From NCBI RefSeq assembly GCF_014127105.1, contig NZ_CP059902.1:1645001-1709000 (forward strand): a DNA stretch of 64,000 nucleotides, given 5' to 3'. Made by a program: the position numbers and the translations under genes. The stretch's first letter is position 1, and the number at the start of each line of letters is the position of its first letter. The notes under the pieces are model-generated. The model ran no database searches, was not told where the DNA came from, and worked only from the letters and a program-made list of their open reading frames with translations. Source of the stretch: Devosia sp. MC521 (GTDB lineage: Bacteria > Pseudomonadota > Alphaproteobacteria > Rhizobiales > Devosiaceae). This document shows, piece by piece, positions 43,600-52,462 of this stretch.

Positions 43600-45323
43600 A
43601 GCACTGCCTCATGGCGAAACCTACTGATCAGGTCCTCAAGGGTGCCACTAGAGGCGACTAGATCAACAATGCTGAACTCTCGTAAGGACGGGCGCCCCTT
43701 TCGAATTGAGTTCGAGCGGGGTGATCGCTGTTTCGTTTCGGCCATAGGCTGACTATGCACCACAACCGCATCGTCTTCTCTTGAAACGAGACCGTCGGCT
43801 TTCAGGTTAAGGGCACTTGTTTGGTTCGCCGCGAAGAAAATTTCTGAAGCACGCGATGGAGAGGATACCCTTATGGCCCCTGGCCGAGCCCCCCCGCCCT
43901 GCTCAATCGTCCAGTCAAATTCGCCCGACCCGATGCCAATCACGCCGAGCGCCACCGATGCTTCGCCCAGCCCACTGGTGGAAATGAGCGGGTCGTTTAC
44001 GGTGGAAGTTATAGGCACCTGAGACACCGGATGATAAACCGGGCCGTTGTGTGCAGGCGCCTTCCCGGTTCTGAAAAGGCTCATGCCGCGCCCCATAGCC
44101 GCAAGTGTATTGCGAGCGAAGTTTTCCTCGGCGTCCACAACGGATAGTTCGGCCGCCTGATTGCGCAGCGAGATGATGCCCGCCTTTATCTTGTCCAGCT
44201 CGGGGGCTGCAAATTTTGCAGCAGCCAATTCGGTCAACGAGGCAAGCTTCGCGCCCACGACATAAAGCCATAGTGCGGGCAGAAGCGCTTTGCCAAACGA
44301 CCTAAGCAAGGCGGAATTTTCCACGTCAGCTTTGTTCGCAGGCGTGATCAGGCCGTTGTATACGTTTGCAAGCAGCCCTTTCTGATTGAGGCCAACTTTT
44401 TCTTCAGAAAATACGTAGGCGGGCGGATAGCTTGGTAGGGTCCAACTCATGCGTTGCTGGGCCGCAACGAAGATACCCTGGATGTTCGAATCCTGTGCCG
44501 AAAGACCTAGCATTAGCGTTGGCTTGGCAGTCACTATGTCCACCAGGCGGGCGCCGATGACCTTGTTCTCGCCCTTCTCTGTCCAGCCATCAATCTGTGT
44601 CTTGCGAGCTACGAGCCTAGGGCGGTACTTACTCTCGTCCTCGCCTGCCAGAATAGCACAGCCGTGAAATTTGTAGAGCTGGGCACGTCTTGCAGGTTTG
44701 CGAACGTCTTCGGGCAAGACAACGACATTAAGGATATCCCCTCCGCCAGACAGTTCGGCCACTGCGCTTTCGACTAAGCCGTCCCAGTTAGCGCTTACGA
44801 CGTCAGCGACTACGCCCTCCATTATCAGAGCGGCAATCCCGAGATGTTCTCCTCCAGGTTTTTTGGTTGGGTCCGCATAGGTGGCAACGACATCGACTGC
44901 GTCCCACAGCAAGTAATCGGGCTCCTCTCCCGAGGGGGCCTGATCCATCATGCTGGCGTACTGATTTACTAGCCGTGTGGTGACGGAGGAGACGTCAAGC
45001 CAGGTGTCAAGAGGTTGTGCAAGATCGACCTTTGCCCATTCATCGTCAGAAAGAGCGGCAACGCCCAGTACGTCAGTCAGAGCATTCGCAAAGCGACAGT
45101 TCGGGTCATCAGGATCGCATTTCTGATGTAGGTGCCGCAGTACCTTTTCAGCGATCGTTTGCAGCTTCGGCACCTTTCCCATAGAGATGCCAGAGCCAAG
45201 CCAAAGAGCATATCCACCTTCAGTAAGGGCGTCGGCGGTGGGCTTGAAATCCCCATCCAACAAAGCGAGCGTCTCGACAACAGAAATCTCCCAGGCTGTA
45301 GGCATTGTGTTCTTTTTACTCAC
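43596..45323 (-). CDS. SIR2-like domain protein, probable NAD-consuming effector
   Basis: The 575-aa protein has SIR2-type NAD-binding motifs: WLGSGISMG (41-49), SANWDGLVE near 177 and YKFHGCA near 217, where the His is the catalytic position. The C-terminal ~240 residues match nothing I recognise. In many anti-phage systems (Thoeris, DSR, SIR2-HerA) such domains destroy NAD+ upon infection; a similar role here is an inference. It starts with a GTG overlapping the GIY-YIG gene by 8 nt. Confidence 0.8.
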   Translation of the reverse strand: MSKKNTMPTAWEISVVETLALLDGDFKPTADALTEGGYALWLGSGISMGKVPKLQTIAEKVLRHLHQKCDPDDPNCRFANALTDVLGVAALSDDEWAKVDLAQPLDTWLDVSSVTTRLVNQYASMMDQAPSGEEPDYLLWDAVDVVATYADPTKKPGGEHLGIAALIMEGVVADVVSANWDGLVESAVAELSGGGDILNVVVLPEDVRKPARRAQLYKFHGCAILAGEDESKYRPRLVARKTQIDGWTEKGENKVIGARLVDIVTAKPTLMLGLSAQDSNIQGIFVAAQQRMSWTLPSYPPAYVFSEEKVGLNQKGLLANVYNGLITPANKADVENSALLRSFGKALLPALWLYVVGAKLASLTELAAAKFAAPELDKIKAGIISLRNQAAELSVVDAEENFARNTLAAMGRGMSLFRTGKAPAHNGPVYHPVSQVPITSTVNDPLISTSGLGEASVALGVIGIGSGEFDWTIEQGGGARPGAIRVSSPSRASEIFFAANQTSALNLKADGLVSREDDAVVVHSQPMAETKQRSPRSNSIRKGRPSLREFSIVDLVASSGTLEDLISRFRHEAVL

Positions 45324-46515
45324 GTCCTGCAGATGTCAGAGAAGCAGTGCTGGGATCATATTGGACTGCAGAGATCGAACCGTCTTTTATTTTCTCTACA
45401 GCCTCATCGATAACATTGAGAGGCACAAGAAACCACTCCCGCGGAACCACGGGATTGCCGAAGCGGTCCTTGATAGAAATGTTCAGCTTCGCCGGGCCGA
45501 ACACCCGATGGATGATGTTCTCGAGCTTGGACCGGTTGATGTTGTAAAGCCGGTAACTGGCGACGACCTCGACATCGGCGAGCAGGAAGGTCGGATCCAG
45601 CTTGGCATTCGAAATGCGGCGTTCGACACTACCACCGGTGACGCCGATCTTGTGCAGCACCATCCGGTTCGCGGCGACATCCGGATGGTCAGACTTGCTG
45701 CGGAGTACGTAGATCGTCCCGCTCTTTTCGTCTCCATCCTCGGCTTCACCGGAGAATAATGGCCCGGCGTGAGGCTCGATGATACGGCGCCCGTTCTCGT
45801 CCTGCTGCAGCGCCTTCTGGAGCGACCGCATGAGCAAGTTGCTTTCGGTGCCGTTGTCGAAGATCACCCGCAGGCGCGCGTCGCGCATGCCATGTTCGTT
45901 GGTCGTTGGCTCTTCCATCTCGGCGACGTAGGCCTTCTGGCCGGCCAGGATGTAGAACCTGCCCTTCTCGATCTCGGCCTTCCGCTCAAAGCGCCGGGTT
46001 TCGCGCAGTCCCGTATCGAGCTCCTGCTGCACCTTCTCGAACAGCGGCTTGAAGGTCGCGAAATCCTCGCACTTCTGCCGGTTGGCGATTTCCTCGGCTG
46101 CCTTCTTCTCGGCCGAGGAACGAACGTGTGTGAGATTGGTGATGGAGTCCGGGTCGGTGTCATCACCCGAGAGGCCAAGCTCCGCGAGCAAGGCGTCATC
46201 ATCAAGGTCGTCGATGGTGGTGGTTGCCGGCGAAACGTTGGTCAGCAGCCCCTGGCGATCCAGGGGTTGGAGCAGGGAGACGCAGTCCTCTTGTTTCCGG
46301 AGCTGATCGAGCCGCACCGCGTACATCCGCTCGAAGATGTCACGCCCCTCCCCGTGCTGCGGGTGGCGGCCGTGGGCGTCGACGAACTTCTGGATGTCCT
46401 CAAAGCCGGCAATGATCCGCTCTTCACGGGGGGACCTGGAGGAAGCAGTCTGGGTTTCGGTGACGACGCCGAGCTCCTCGAGAAGGGCATCGTCTTCCTC
46501 GGTAAACTTACCCAC
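45316..46515 (-). CDS. GIY-YIG (T5orf172-type) nuclease-domain protein
   Basis: The 399-aa protein has an N-terminal acidic region (about 1-140), a helical middle, and a C-terminal GIY-YIG-type domain: GTIYVLRS near 270, LHKIGVTGGSVERRISN (YIG-like half and catalytic Arg) and RSKLENIIHRVF (catalytic Glu), characteristic of the T5orf172 subgroup. It may supply DNA cleavage for the methyltransferase-helicase pair. It starts with GTG overlapping the helicase gene by 8 nt. Confidence 0.8.
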   Translation of the reverse strand: MGKFTEEDDALLEELGVVTETQTASSRSPREERIIAGFEDIQKFVDAHGRHPQHGEGRDIFERMYAVRLDQLRKQEDCVSLLQPLDRQGLLTNVSPATTTIDDLDDDALLAELGLSGDDTDPDSITNLTHVRSSAEKKAAEEIANRQKCEDFATFKPLFEKVQQELDTGLRETRRFERKAEIEKGRFYILAGQKAYVAEMEEPTTNEHGMRDARLRVIFDNGTESNLLMRSLQKALQQDENGRRIIEPHAGPLFSGEAEDGDEKSGTIYVLRSKSDHPDVAANRMVLHKIGVTGGSVERRISNAKLDPTFLLADVEVVASYRLYNINRSKLENIIHRVFGPAKLNISIKDRFGNPVVPREWFLVPLNVIDEAVEKIKDGSISAVQYDPSTASLTSAGRE

Positions 46516-48583
46516 GTTCCGCCTCCGCTTTCATGCGCTGCATGAACGCCACGCCTTCGGCCATCTTCACTTCCCATGGATCCTGCGAAGTTATGGACGG
46601 CAGGCGGCCACGCTCCTGCTTGAACTGCACGGCGCGCTTGGTCAGATCACGGGCCTCCTCGATCGAGAGCTTCACCTTCTTGCCGGCGATAATCGCCTTG
46701 ATCTGCCGGAGGCGCTCCTCGCTCATGGTCTTCGACATGATGGAGTAGGCCTCGCCGAACGGGTTGATCCGGTCGATCAGATCAATGTCGAGATCCTTCA
46801 CGTTCAGGAACTTGCGCACGCCATCCACGAATGCGGTGTTCGGGCCGCGATCTTCCTCGCCAGGAATTAGCTGTGGGCCGGACCTTTCCTCCTCAGCCGC
46901 CTTTTTCGCCTGCTGTACCAGGTTGAAGGCCGCCATGGCATGTTGCCTGATGGCTTCGAGATCCTCGGCGTCGGCCCCGGGATATGCATCCTTGATGATC
47001 TTGCCGAACCGGACCTGCGTCAGCTCTTCAGGAACTAATTCCTGGTCGAACAGGCCACGCTCGATCGCGGGCTTATCCTGCACAAAGCTGGCAATCAGCT
47101 CATTGAGGTCCTCGCGGCACACCCGCTTGGCCTCCTCGCTTTTCGGTTCCTGCAGCCCCTTGATCTCGACCTCGATCTTGCCCGTGTCCTCGTTGAAGCC
47201 GACGTTGCACTTCTCGGGGTCGTATCCGCCCTCGCCGTAGTCGAAGCCGGGAGTGGCCTCGTTCTGAGGTTTCTTGGGCTTGAACTCGAACCGAGGCGCC
47301 AGCACCTGCTCCATCAACAGGCTGGCCGCGATTGCCTTGAGGGTATCGTTGACGGCGTCGGAGACCTTCGCGCTCTCGACATCCGGCTCGGCGATGAGGT
47401 TGCTGAACCGCGCCCTGGTCTTGCCGGGGGCATCGCGCGTGGCGCGGCCAATAATCTGCACGATCTCGGTCAGGCTGGAGCGGTACCCGATGGTGAGGGC
47501 GTGCTCGCACCATATCCAGTCGAAGCCTTCCTTGGCCATGCCCAGCGCGATGATGATGTCGACATGGTCGCGGTTGTTCTTCTGCGCCGGATCCTTGAGC
47601 GAAGCCGACACCTTATCCCGGACACCGACGTCGTCGGTCACCAGATCGGCAATCCGGAGCAGTTTACCTTCGGGCGTGCGAACAAGCTGGAAACCGGTGG
47701 CCTGGTCGACGCCTTCCCAGTCACCCAGCGAGAACAGGATGTGCTCGACCTCCTTGATCTTGTCCTTGGTGCTCTCCCGCGAGTTGACGCTCGGGATATG
47801 CACGATGGTCTTTTCGTTGGGATCGAGGACCTTCAGGATGTCGTCCGCATAGGAGCCGGAATAGAAGTAGTACCCGATGTCGAGCTGCTTGAGGTGCTCA
47901 TAGCCGTTGAGCTGCTCATAATAGGTGTAGGTGACAGACTCGAACTTCTGCTCGTCCTCCGGCGTCAGCACAGCCTCCGAGTCGCCGCGGAAGTACGATC
48001 CCGTCATGGCGACGATGTGGGCGCGATCCCGGGCCATGAACTGCACCAGGTGCGAGCCCAGCTTGTTGTCCGGGTTGGCGGAAACATGGTGGAACTCGTC
48101 AATGGCTATGAGGCGATCGTCGAAAGCCTCGACGCCGAACTTGTCTACCGCGAAGCGGAACGTGGCGTGGGTACAGACCAACACGCGGTCGCTGCTCGCG
48201 AGGAACGTACCCACAGCACCGACTTTGCCGTCGTCACCACCAGGCGCGTTGCACAGGTTCCACTTCGGCACGACCGTCCAGTCCGCCCAGAAGCCGTAGT
48301 CCGACAGCGGCTCGTCATTGAAGCTGGCACCGATGGACTTTTCGGGCACCACGATGATCGCCTGCTTCACGCCCTGGTTGTGCAGCTTGTCGAGCGCGAT
48401 AAACATCAGCGCCCGGCTCTTGCCCGACGCCGGAGGCGACTTGATCAGCAGGTATTGTTCGCCCCGCTTCTCATAGGCGCGCTCCTGCATGGTGCGCATG
48501 CCGAGTTCGTTGGCCTTGGTTGACGCACCGGTGCGGCCATACGCGACGGAAACAGTGGGAACGGACTTGATGTTGATGGTCAT
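46508..48583 (-). CDS. superfamily 2 DEAD/DEAH-type helicase
   Basis: The 691-aa protein has motif I PPASGKS (50-56), motif II DEFHH near 160, motif III MTGSY and motif VI QIIGRATRD near 378, giving a complete SF2 ATPase core. The C-terminal third (about 420-691) is charged and helical and has no recognised domain. It resembles the helicase subunits of restriction systems that translocate on DNA. Its ATG overlaps the methyltransferase stop by 4 nt (ATGA). Confidence 0.88.
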   Translation of the reverse strand: MTINIKSVPTVSVAYGRTGASTKANELGMRTMQERAYEKRGEQYLLIKSPPASGKSRALMFIALDKLHNQGVKQAIIVVPEKSIGASFNDEPLSDYGFWADWTVVPKWNLCNAPGGDDGKVGAVGTFLASSDRVLVCTHATFRFAVDKFGVEAFDDRLIAIDEFHHVSANPDNKLGSHLVQFMARDRAHIVAMTGSYFRGDSEAVLTPEDEQKFESVTYTYYEQLNGYEHLKQLDIGYYFYSGSYADDILKVLDPNEKTIVHIPSVNSRESTKDKIKEVEHILFSLGDWEGVDQATGFQLVRTPEGKLLRIADLVTDDVGVRDKVSASLKDPAQKNNRDHVDIIIALGMAKEGFDWIWCEHALTIGYRSSLTEIVQIIGRATRDAPGKTRARFSNLIAEPDVESAKVSDAVNDTLKAIAASLLMEQVLAPRFEFKPKKPQNEATPGFDYGEGGYDPEKCNVGFNEDTGKIEVEIKGLQEPKSEEAKRVCREDLNELIASFVQDKPAIERGLFDQELVPEELTQVRFGKIIKDAYPGADAEDLEAIRQHAMAAFNLVQQAKKAAEEERSGPQLIPGEEDRGPNTAFVDGVRKFLNVKDLDIDLIDRINPFGEAYSIMSKTMSEERLRQIKAIIAGKKVKLSIEEARDLTKRAVQFKQERGRLPSITSQDPWEVKMAEGVAFMQRMKAEAERG

Positions 48584-51348
48584 GCACGTGCCCTCCTGGT
48601 TCGCCCGGCGGATGCCTGCGAGTTGGCGGTCATCTTGGTGTAGAGGTCGAAGAGCTTCTCGAGGCGCTCGGTATCGTTCCGGAAGCGCCGGCCGATGTAG
48701 ATGCGCTCCAGCACCTCGTCATTGCGGTCATGAGCCGCGCGGAGGTCATCCGGCATCTGTTCCGGGTCGTACAGGTCGGCGATTGTCTTCGGGAAATGAG
48801 CCTCCCGCGCCAGCAAGATGTCCTCAGCGCATTTGGTCAGGTCGGCCTTGTTCTTCTCGGTGAGCTTTGGGAGCGGGAAGGTGTTCCAGCCCAGAGTGTT
48901 GGAGTACGAAAAATCCGTTCTCATGCGGACGCAAACTGTACCAACCCACACCCAGTGCAGACGCGAGGCGATCAACGCCAAGTTCCAGATCGGCCCGTCA
49001 TAAATCGCGAAGTTCCGGTCTCCAATGATGGCGTCGCTATTCATCAGCCCAACTGGGAGATAGGGCCGATTCTCAGAGCTGACCCGTGGCGTAACGATTA
49101 CGCTCGAGGCTGCTCGCCGTGGGCTCTTAAATTGATGGGACCGTACCGCCAAACTACGAGCGTATGCATCTTTGCTGCTTAAACGCGCTTCACGGACCTT
49201 GTCGATTTTGCTTGCTAAGTCTGGTTCTTCAAGGGCCGCGTCGACTTGATCGTCTTCGATCCAGATGCAGTGTCTGGTTTCACCATTGATGAACTCGCGA
49301 GATCCATAGAACTTCTTGATAAAGTTCGATTTCGCTTCAGGAGAGAGCTTCATAGCCTCGAGCTGAGCAGGCGTCAGCGTTAAGTGTCCGCCATCATCGG
49401 CTTTGTTGCCAAAGTCCATTGTGGCGAGTTCGTTCATCGGGCGCATTGCTTTTTCCACTATGATGTTGGGCGCCGAGACTAGATACGGGTTGATGTTCTG
49501 AGCTTCTTTCGCAGCAGTCTCACCATTGTCTGCGATAGTATAAAGGCGCTTGTCTGCCTTGTGAGTGGCGGAAATCCCCACAATCACTACGGTGACTCCC
49601 GCCTTGTTGCTGGCGAGATTCGACCACTTGAACGATGCATATGCGAAGCTGATCTCATTTCCAGTTTGGAAGATCAGTGGCCAAAGGAATGATACCTGCT
49701 GACCTTGACATATTGAGTTGGTCGCAACGAAGGCGGCGGCACTCTTAGTTCCGCTCGTGTAGTCGGCGGCTTTCATGAACCAACCGGAAACGTAGTCGAG
49801 AGACTTCCAGGTGCTGGTTCGGTGCGCGAAGATGCCTTGAAGATCAGATTTCTGTTCTGTGGTCTGCCATGTAGACCCTAAGTACGGCGGGTTGCCGCAG
49901 ATGTACGTCTCCCCGCCCTCGTTCTCGAAGTCAATTTCCGGCTGATCCAGCGGCGTCTGTAGCAGGTCGTCCGACCTGTGCTTGACGACGCTACCGGTAG
50001 GCGGGCAGATGCTCAGCCAATCGAGCCGCAGCGCATTGCCGCAGGTGATCCAGTTGTCCGAGTCGAGCGGGAGGAACTCCTGTAGAGCCTCCTTCTGACC
50101 GCGGTACAGCACATCGCACTGGTACTCGGCGATGATGAGCGCCAGCCGGGCTATCTCTGCCGGGAATTCCCGCAGTTCAATGCCACGGAAGTTCGTCAGC
50201 CGGATATCGGTTCGTCGCTCTTGGTCGCCCAGCCGCCGGTTGATCTCGGCCTCGATCTGCCGAAGCTCCTTGTAGCTGATCACCAGGAAATTGCCTGATC
50301 CGCATGCCGGATCGAACACCCGGATCTTGGCGAGGCGCTTCCGCAGGTTCCGGAGCTTGGCAGGGCTGTCGCCGGCCGCTTCCAGCTGGGCGCGCAGATC
50401 GTCAAGGAACAGCGGGTTGAGGACCTTCAGGATGTTCGGCACGCTGGTGTAGTGCATGCCGAGGGCGCCACGTTCCTCATCGTCGGCAACAGCCTGGATC
50501 ATCGACCCGAAGATGTCCGGATTGATCTTGCGCCAGTCGAGATTGCCGATGTGCATCAGGAAGCTTCGGGCAATCCGGCTGAACCTGGGCGTCCTGGTGT
50601 CGCCAGCGAAAAGGCCGCCGTTCACATACGGGAACGCTGCTGCCCAACGAGGCAGGTCAGCACCACGCTTGGTGTGGTGCGTGTTCATGGCGCGGAAGAT
50701 TTCGCTGATCACCTCGTGAGTGTTCGTCGAGTCCCTGTCGCTCATCCTCTCAATGGTGGACGTGAACAGCTGGGTGCCCTGGAAAATATCGGTGTCTTCG
50801 GCGAAGAAGCAGAAGATGAGGCGCGCCATGAAGTGGTTCATGGCGGTTGGGTCTTGTGCCCAGTCCTTGTTGTCCTTGAGCAGCTCGACGTACAGGCGGT
50901 TCAGCCGGCTGGTTGCCCGGATGTCGAACGAGCTTTCGCGGATCTGCTTGACGGTGGTGATTCCAGCCAGAGGCAGGAAGAACCCGAAGTGATTGGGGAA
51001 ATCCGCATAGTCACAGGCGATCGTTTCCCCGCTGACCAGGTCCTCGGCTTCCAGCGTGTCGCCATCGGTGGCGAGGATGAACTTGGCCTTCGCCTTGGTG
51101 GTCGCGGGGCTGTCGCGCAGCGTCTGCAGGACAGCACCCACCTGCCCCGCTGGGGCAACGGCGATATGGATATTGTTGGTCTGCAGCACGCCACCAACGT
51201 CGGACTTGTTGGTGTTGCCGGCGCGGAGCTTACGAAGGGTCGTTTCCTTGTTCCCGAAGGCCTGGAGGAAGGCATACGGGAATTCGGGACCGTCAAAAGG
51301 CGCCTCCGCGAGCTGTGATACAGCCTGTTCGATCTCTACGGCGTTCAT
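48580..51348 (-). CDS. MmeI-like DNA methyltransferase
   Basis: The 922-aa protein follows the MmeI/type IIL plan: an N-terminal domain, a helical spacer, an N6-adenine methyltransferase domain with motif I FDPACGSGNFL near 348 and motif IV NPPYLG near 487, and a C-terminal target-recognition region. In MmeI the N-terminal domain is a PD-(D/E)xK nuclease; I do not see a convincing D...ExK in residues 1-150 here, so cleavage may be delegated to the GIY-YIG partner. It probably marks self DNA. It starts 41 bp after the small HTH gene. Confidence 0.88.
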   Translation of the reverse strand: MNAVEIEQAVSQLAEAPFDGPEFPYAFLQAFGNKETTLRKLRAGNTNKSDVGGVLQTNNIHIAVAPAGQVGAVLQTLRDSPATTKAKAKFILATDGDTLEAEDLVSGETIACDYADFPNHFGFFLPLAGITTVKQIRESSFDIRATSRLNRLYVELLKDNKDWAQDPTAMNHFMARLIFCFFAEDTDIFQGTQLFTSTIERMSDRDSTNTHEVISEIFRAMNTHHTKRGADLPRWAAAFPYVNGGLFAGDTRTPRFSRIARSFLMHIGNLDWRKINPDIFGSMIQAVADDEERGALGMHYTSVPNILKVLNPLFLDDLRAQLEAAGDSPAKLRNLRKRLAKIRVFDPACGSGNFLVISYKELRQIEAEINRRLGDQERRTDIRLTNFRGIELREFPAEIARLALIIAEYQCDVLYRGQKEALQEFLPLDSDNWITCGNALRLDWLSICPPTGSVVKHRSDDLLQTPLDQPEIDFENEGGETYICGNPPYLGSTWQTTEQKSDLQGIFAHRTSTWKSLDYVSGWFMKAADYTSGTKSAAAFVATNSICQGQQVSFLWPLIFQTGNEISFAYASFKWSNLASNKAGVTVVIVGISATHKADKRLYTIADNGETAAKEAQNINPYLVSAPNIIVEKAMRPMNELATMDFGNKADDGGHLTLTPAQLEAMKLSPEAKSNFIKKFYGSREFINGETRHCIWIEDDQVDAALEEPDLASKIDKVREARLSSKDAYARSLAVRSHQFKSPRRAASSVIVTPRVSSENRPYLPVGLMNSDAIIGDRNFAIYDGPIWNLALIASRLHWVWVGTVCVRMRTDFSYSNTLGWNTFPLPKLTEKNKADLTKCAEDILLAREAHFPKTIADLYDPEQMPDDLRAAHDRNDEVLERIYIGRRFRNDTERLEKLFDLYTKMTANSQASAGRTRRARA

Positions 51349-51389
51349 ACTACCCCTACCCCGCCCAATTCAGGCACGCGAACTTTGAC

Positions 51390-51944
51390 TCAGCCCTGCT
51401 TCGCTGCAAGCTTCAACACCTTGGCGGTCTGCTTCTTCACGAAATCGTCTTCGTCTTCGAACTCGAACCCAAAATGACGGGCAAGATCGAAGAACCCCGG
51501 TCCCGGACGGGTGACCCCTGCCGTTTTCCGGTGAACCAGGACGGAGAGCATTACCCTGCCCGTTTCCATGGAGTTCTCGGAAACCCGGCCCAGGATTGCG
51601 CCAATGCGGTTGCGCTCGGCGGGCACACGAGGCGTCAGTCCGACTGTCGCCATGACCGGCTCATAGAAGATTGCCGTTACGCCGGCTTTCGCCTGTTTCC
51701 ATAGATAGCGCTCCACTGCCCGGACGTCGGCAGCCATCTTGTCCTCATCGTTGAGGAGGCTCTGCAGCGCGACGAAGGAATGCCGGCCGATGCGCAACCC
51801 CTCCAGGGAGCCGCTGCGGACTCTGGCGGTCACCGCGGCCGGCGAAAGGCCGAGATGTTCAGCAACGACGGGCACCGGCAATCCAACGATCGACGGGTCT
51901 GCCCGGTATGCTGATATGTAGTCGGCTAGGGTCTCGAACTGCAC
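51390..51944 (-). CDS. small helix-turn-helix protein heading the defence operon
   Basis: The 184-aa protein contains VPVVAEHLGLSPAAVTARVR followed by SLEGLRIGRHSFV, the pattern of an excisionase/MerR-type helix-turn-helix with its wing. The C-terminal ~110 residues are unrecognised and end in FVKKQTAKVLKLAAKQG. I start at the GTG at 51944, preceded by AGGAATC; longer versions are possible but lack a good ribosome-binding site. Position upstream of the operon suggests a regulator of the toxic cargo. Confidence 0.5.
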   Translation of the reverse strand: MQFETLADYISAYRADPSIVGLPVPVVAEHLGLSPAAVTARVRSGSLEGLRIGRHSFVALQSLLNDEDKMAADVRAVERYLWKQAKAGVTAIFYEPVMATVGLTPRVPAERNRIGAILGRVSENSMETGRVMLSVLVHRKTAGVTRPGPGFFDLARHFGFEFEDEDDFVKKQTAKVLKLAAKQG

Positions 51945-52462
51945 GTTGCGATTCCTACGTTTTGGATTGGCATAATCAAGAAAACACTGAAGTGAGTGCC
52001 GGTCAACGTGAGAAAGTGGACCTGGACCGAATTTGGTGTTGACGGGACTTTCCAAGTTCTCTATCTGTTCTCGCCATGAGCCCGCAGAAGACTATATCCA
52101 AACGCGAGAACCTACAGGCGGCGCCGACCGGCAGCCGCACGGATCGCGTTGTCCTCCAGCGTTCCGGACTGCACCTCTAGCTGCAGTGTTCGGGAGGACC
52201 TCACCGGGTATCCTCCCATGTTCATTTCAACCATCATCGACGGCGAAGCTGATCCCGAGACGCGAAAGCGGCTCTCGACTGCTTGCGTCTCCGTGCGTCT
52301 GGTCCGTGGCCGGATAGACCACCGACTATGGGGCAAACGTCCCCTTTTCTGAGCATCCCATGAACATCTTTAATCCCGGGCGCAGATCGCGCCCCTGCAA
52401 CCGGCCAGGAGAGGCGGGCGCGTAGTCGCTCGGCCATTTGCCTGCCGGAGAACGAGGCAGCA
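51945..52462. other. intergenic region between the cargo and transposition-module operons
   Basis: About 520 bp separate the two divergent operons. I see a promoter-like sequence on the plus strand at 52039-52067 and a possible 44-codon frame from the ATG at 52218 (MFISTIIDGEADPE...), which has no good ribosome-binding site, so I do not call it as a gene. No terminator or tRNA is visible. Confidence 0.4.
52039..52067 (+). promoter_or_regulatory. candidate sigma-70-type promoter of the transposition-module operon
   Basis: TTGACG (52039-52044), a 17-bp spacer and TATCTG (52062-52067). It points toward the AAA/M41 protease gene 395 bp downstream. The long leader makes the assignment tentative. 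Confidence 0.35.

Noticed and set aside
40601..51348. Known BREX or DISARM system
   Set aside because: No pglZ, brxC or brxL-type genes and no DUF1998 (drmB) or PLD (drmC) genes are present.
52218..52352. 44-codon frame in the gap between the two transposon operons
   Set aside because: No ribosome-binding site or homology; it may be chance.
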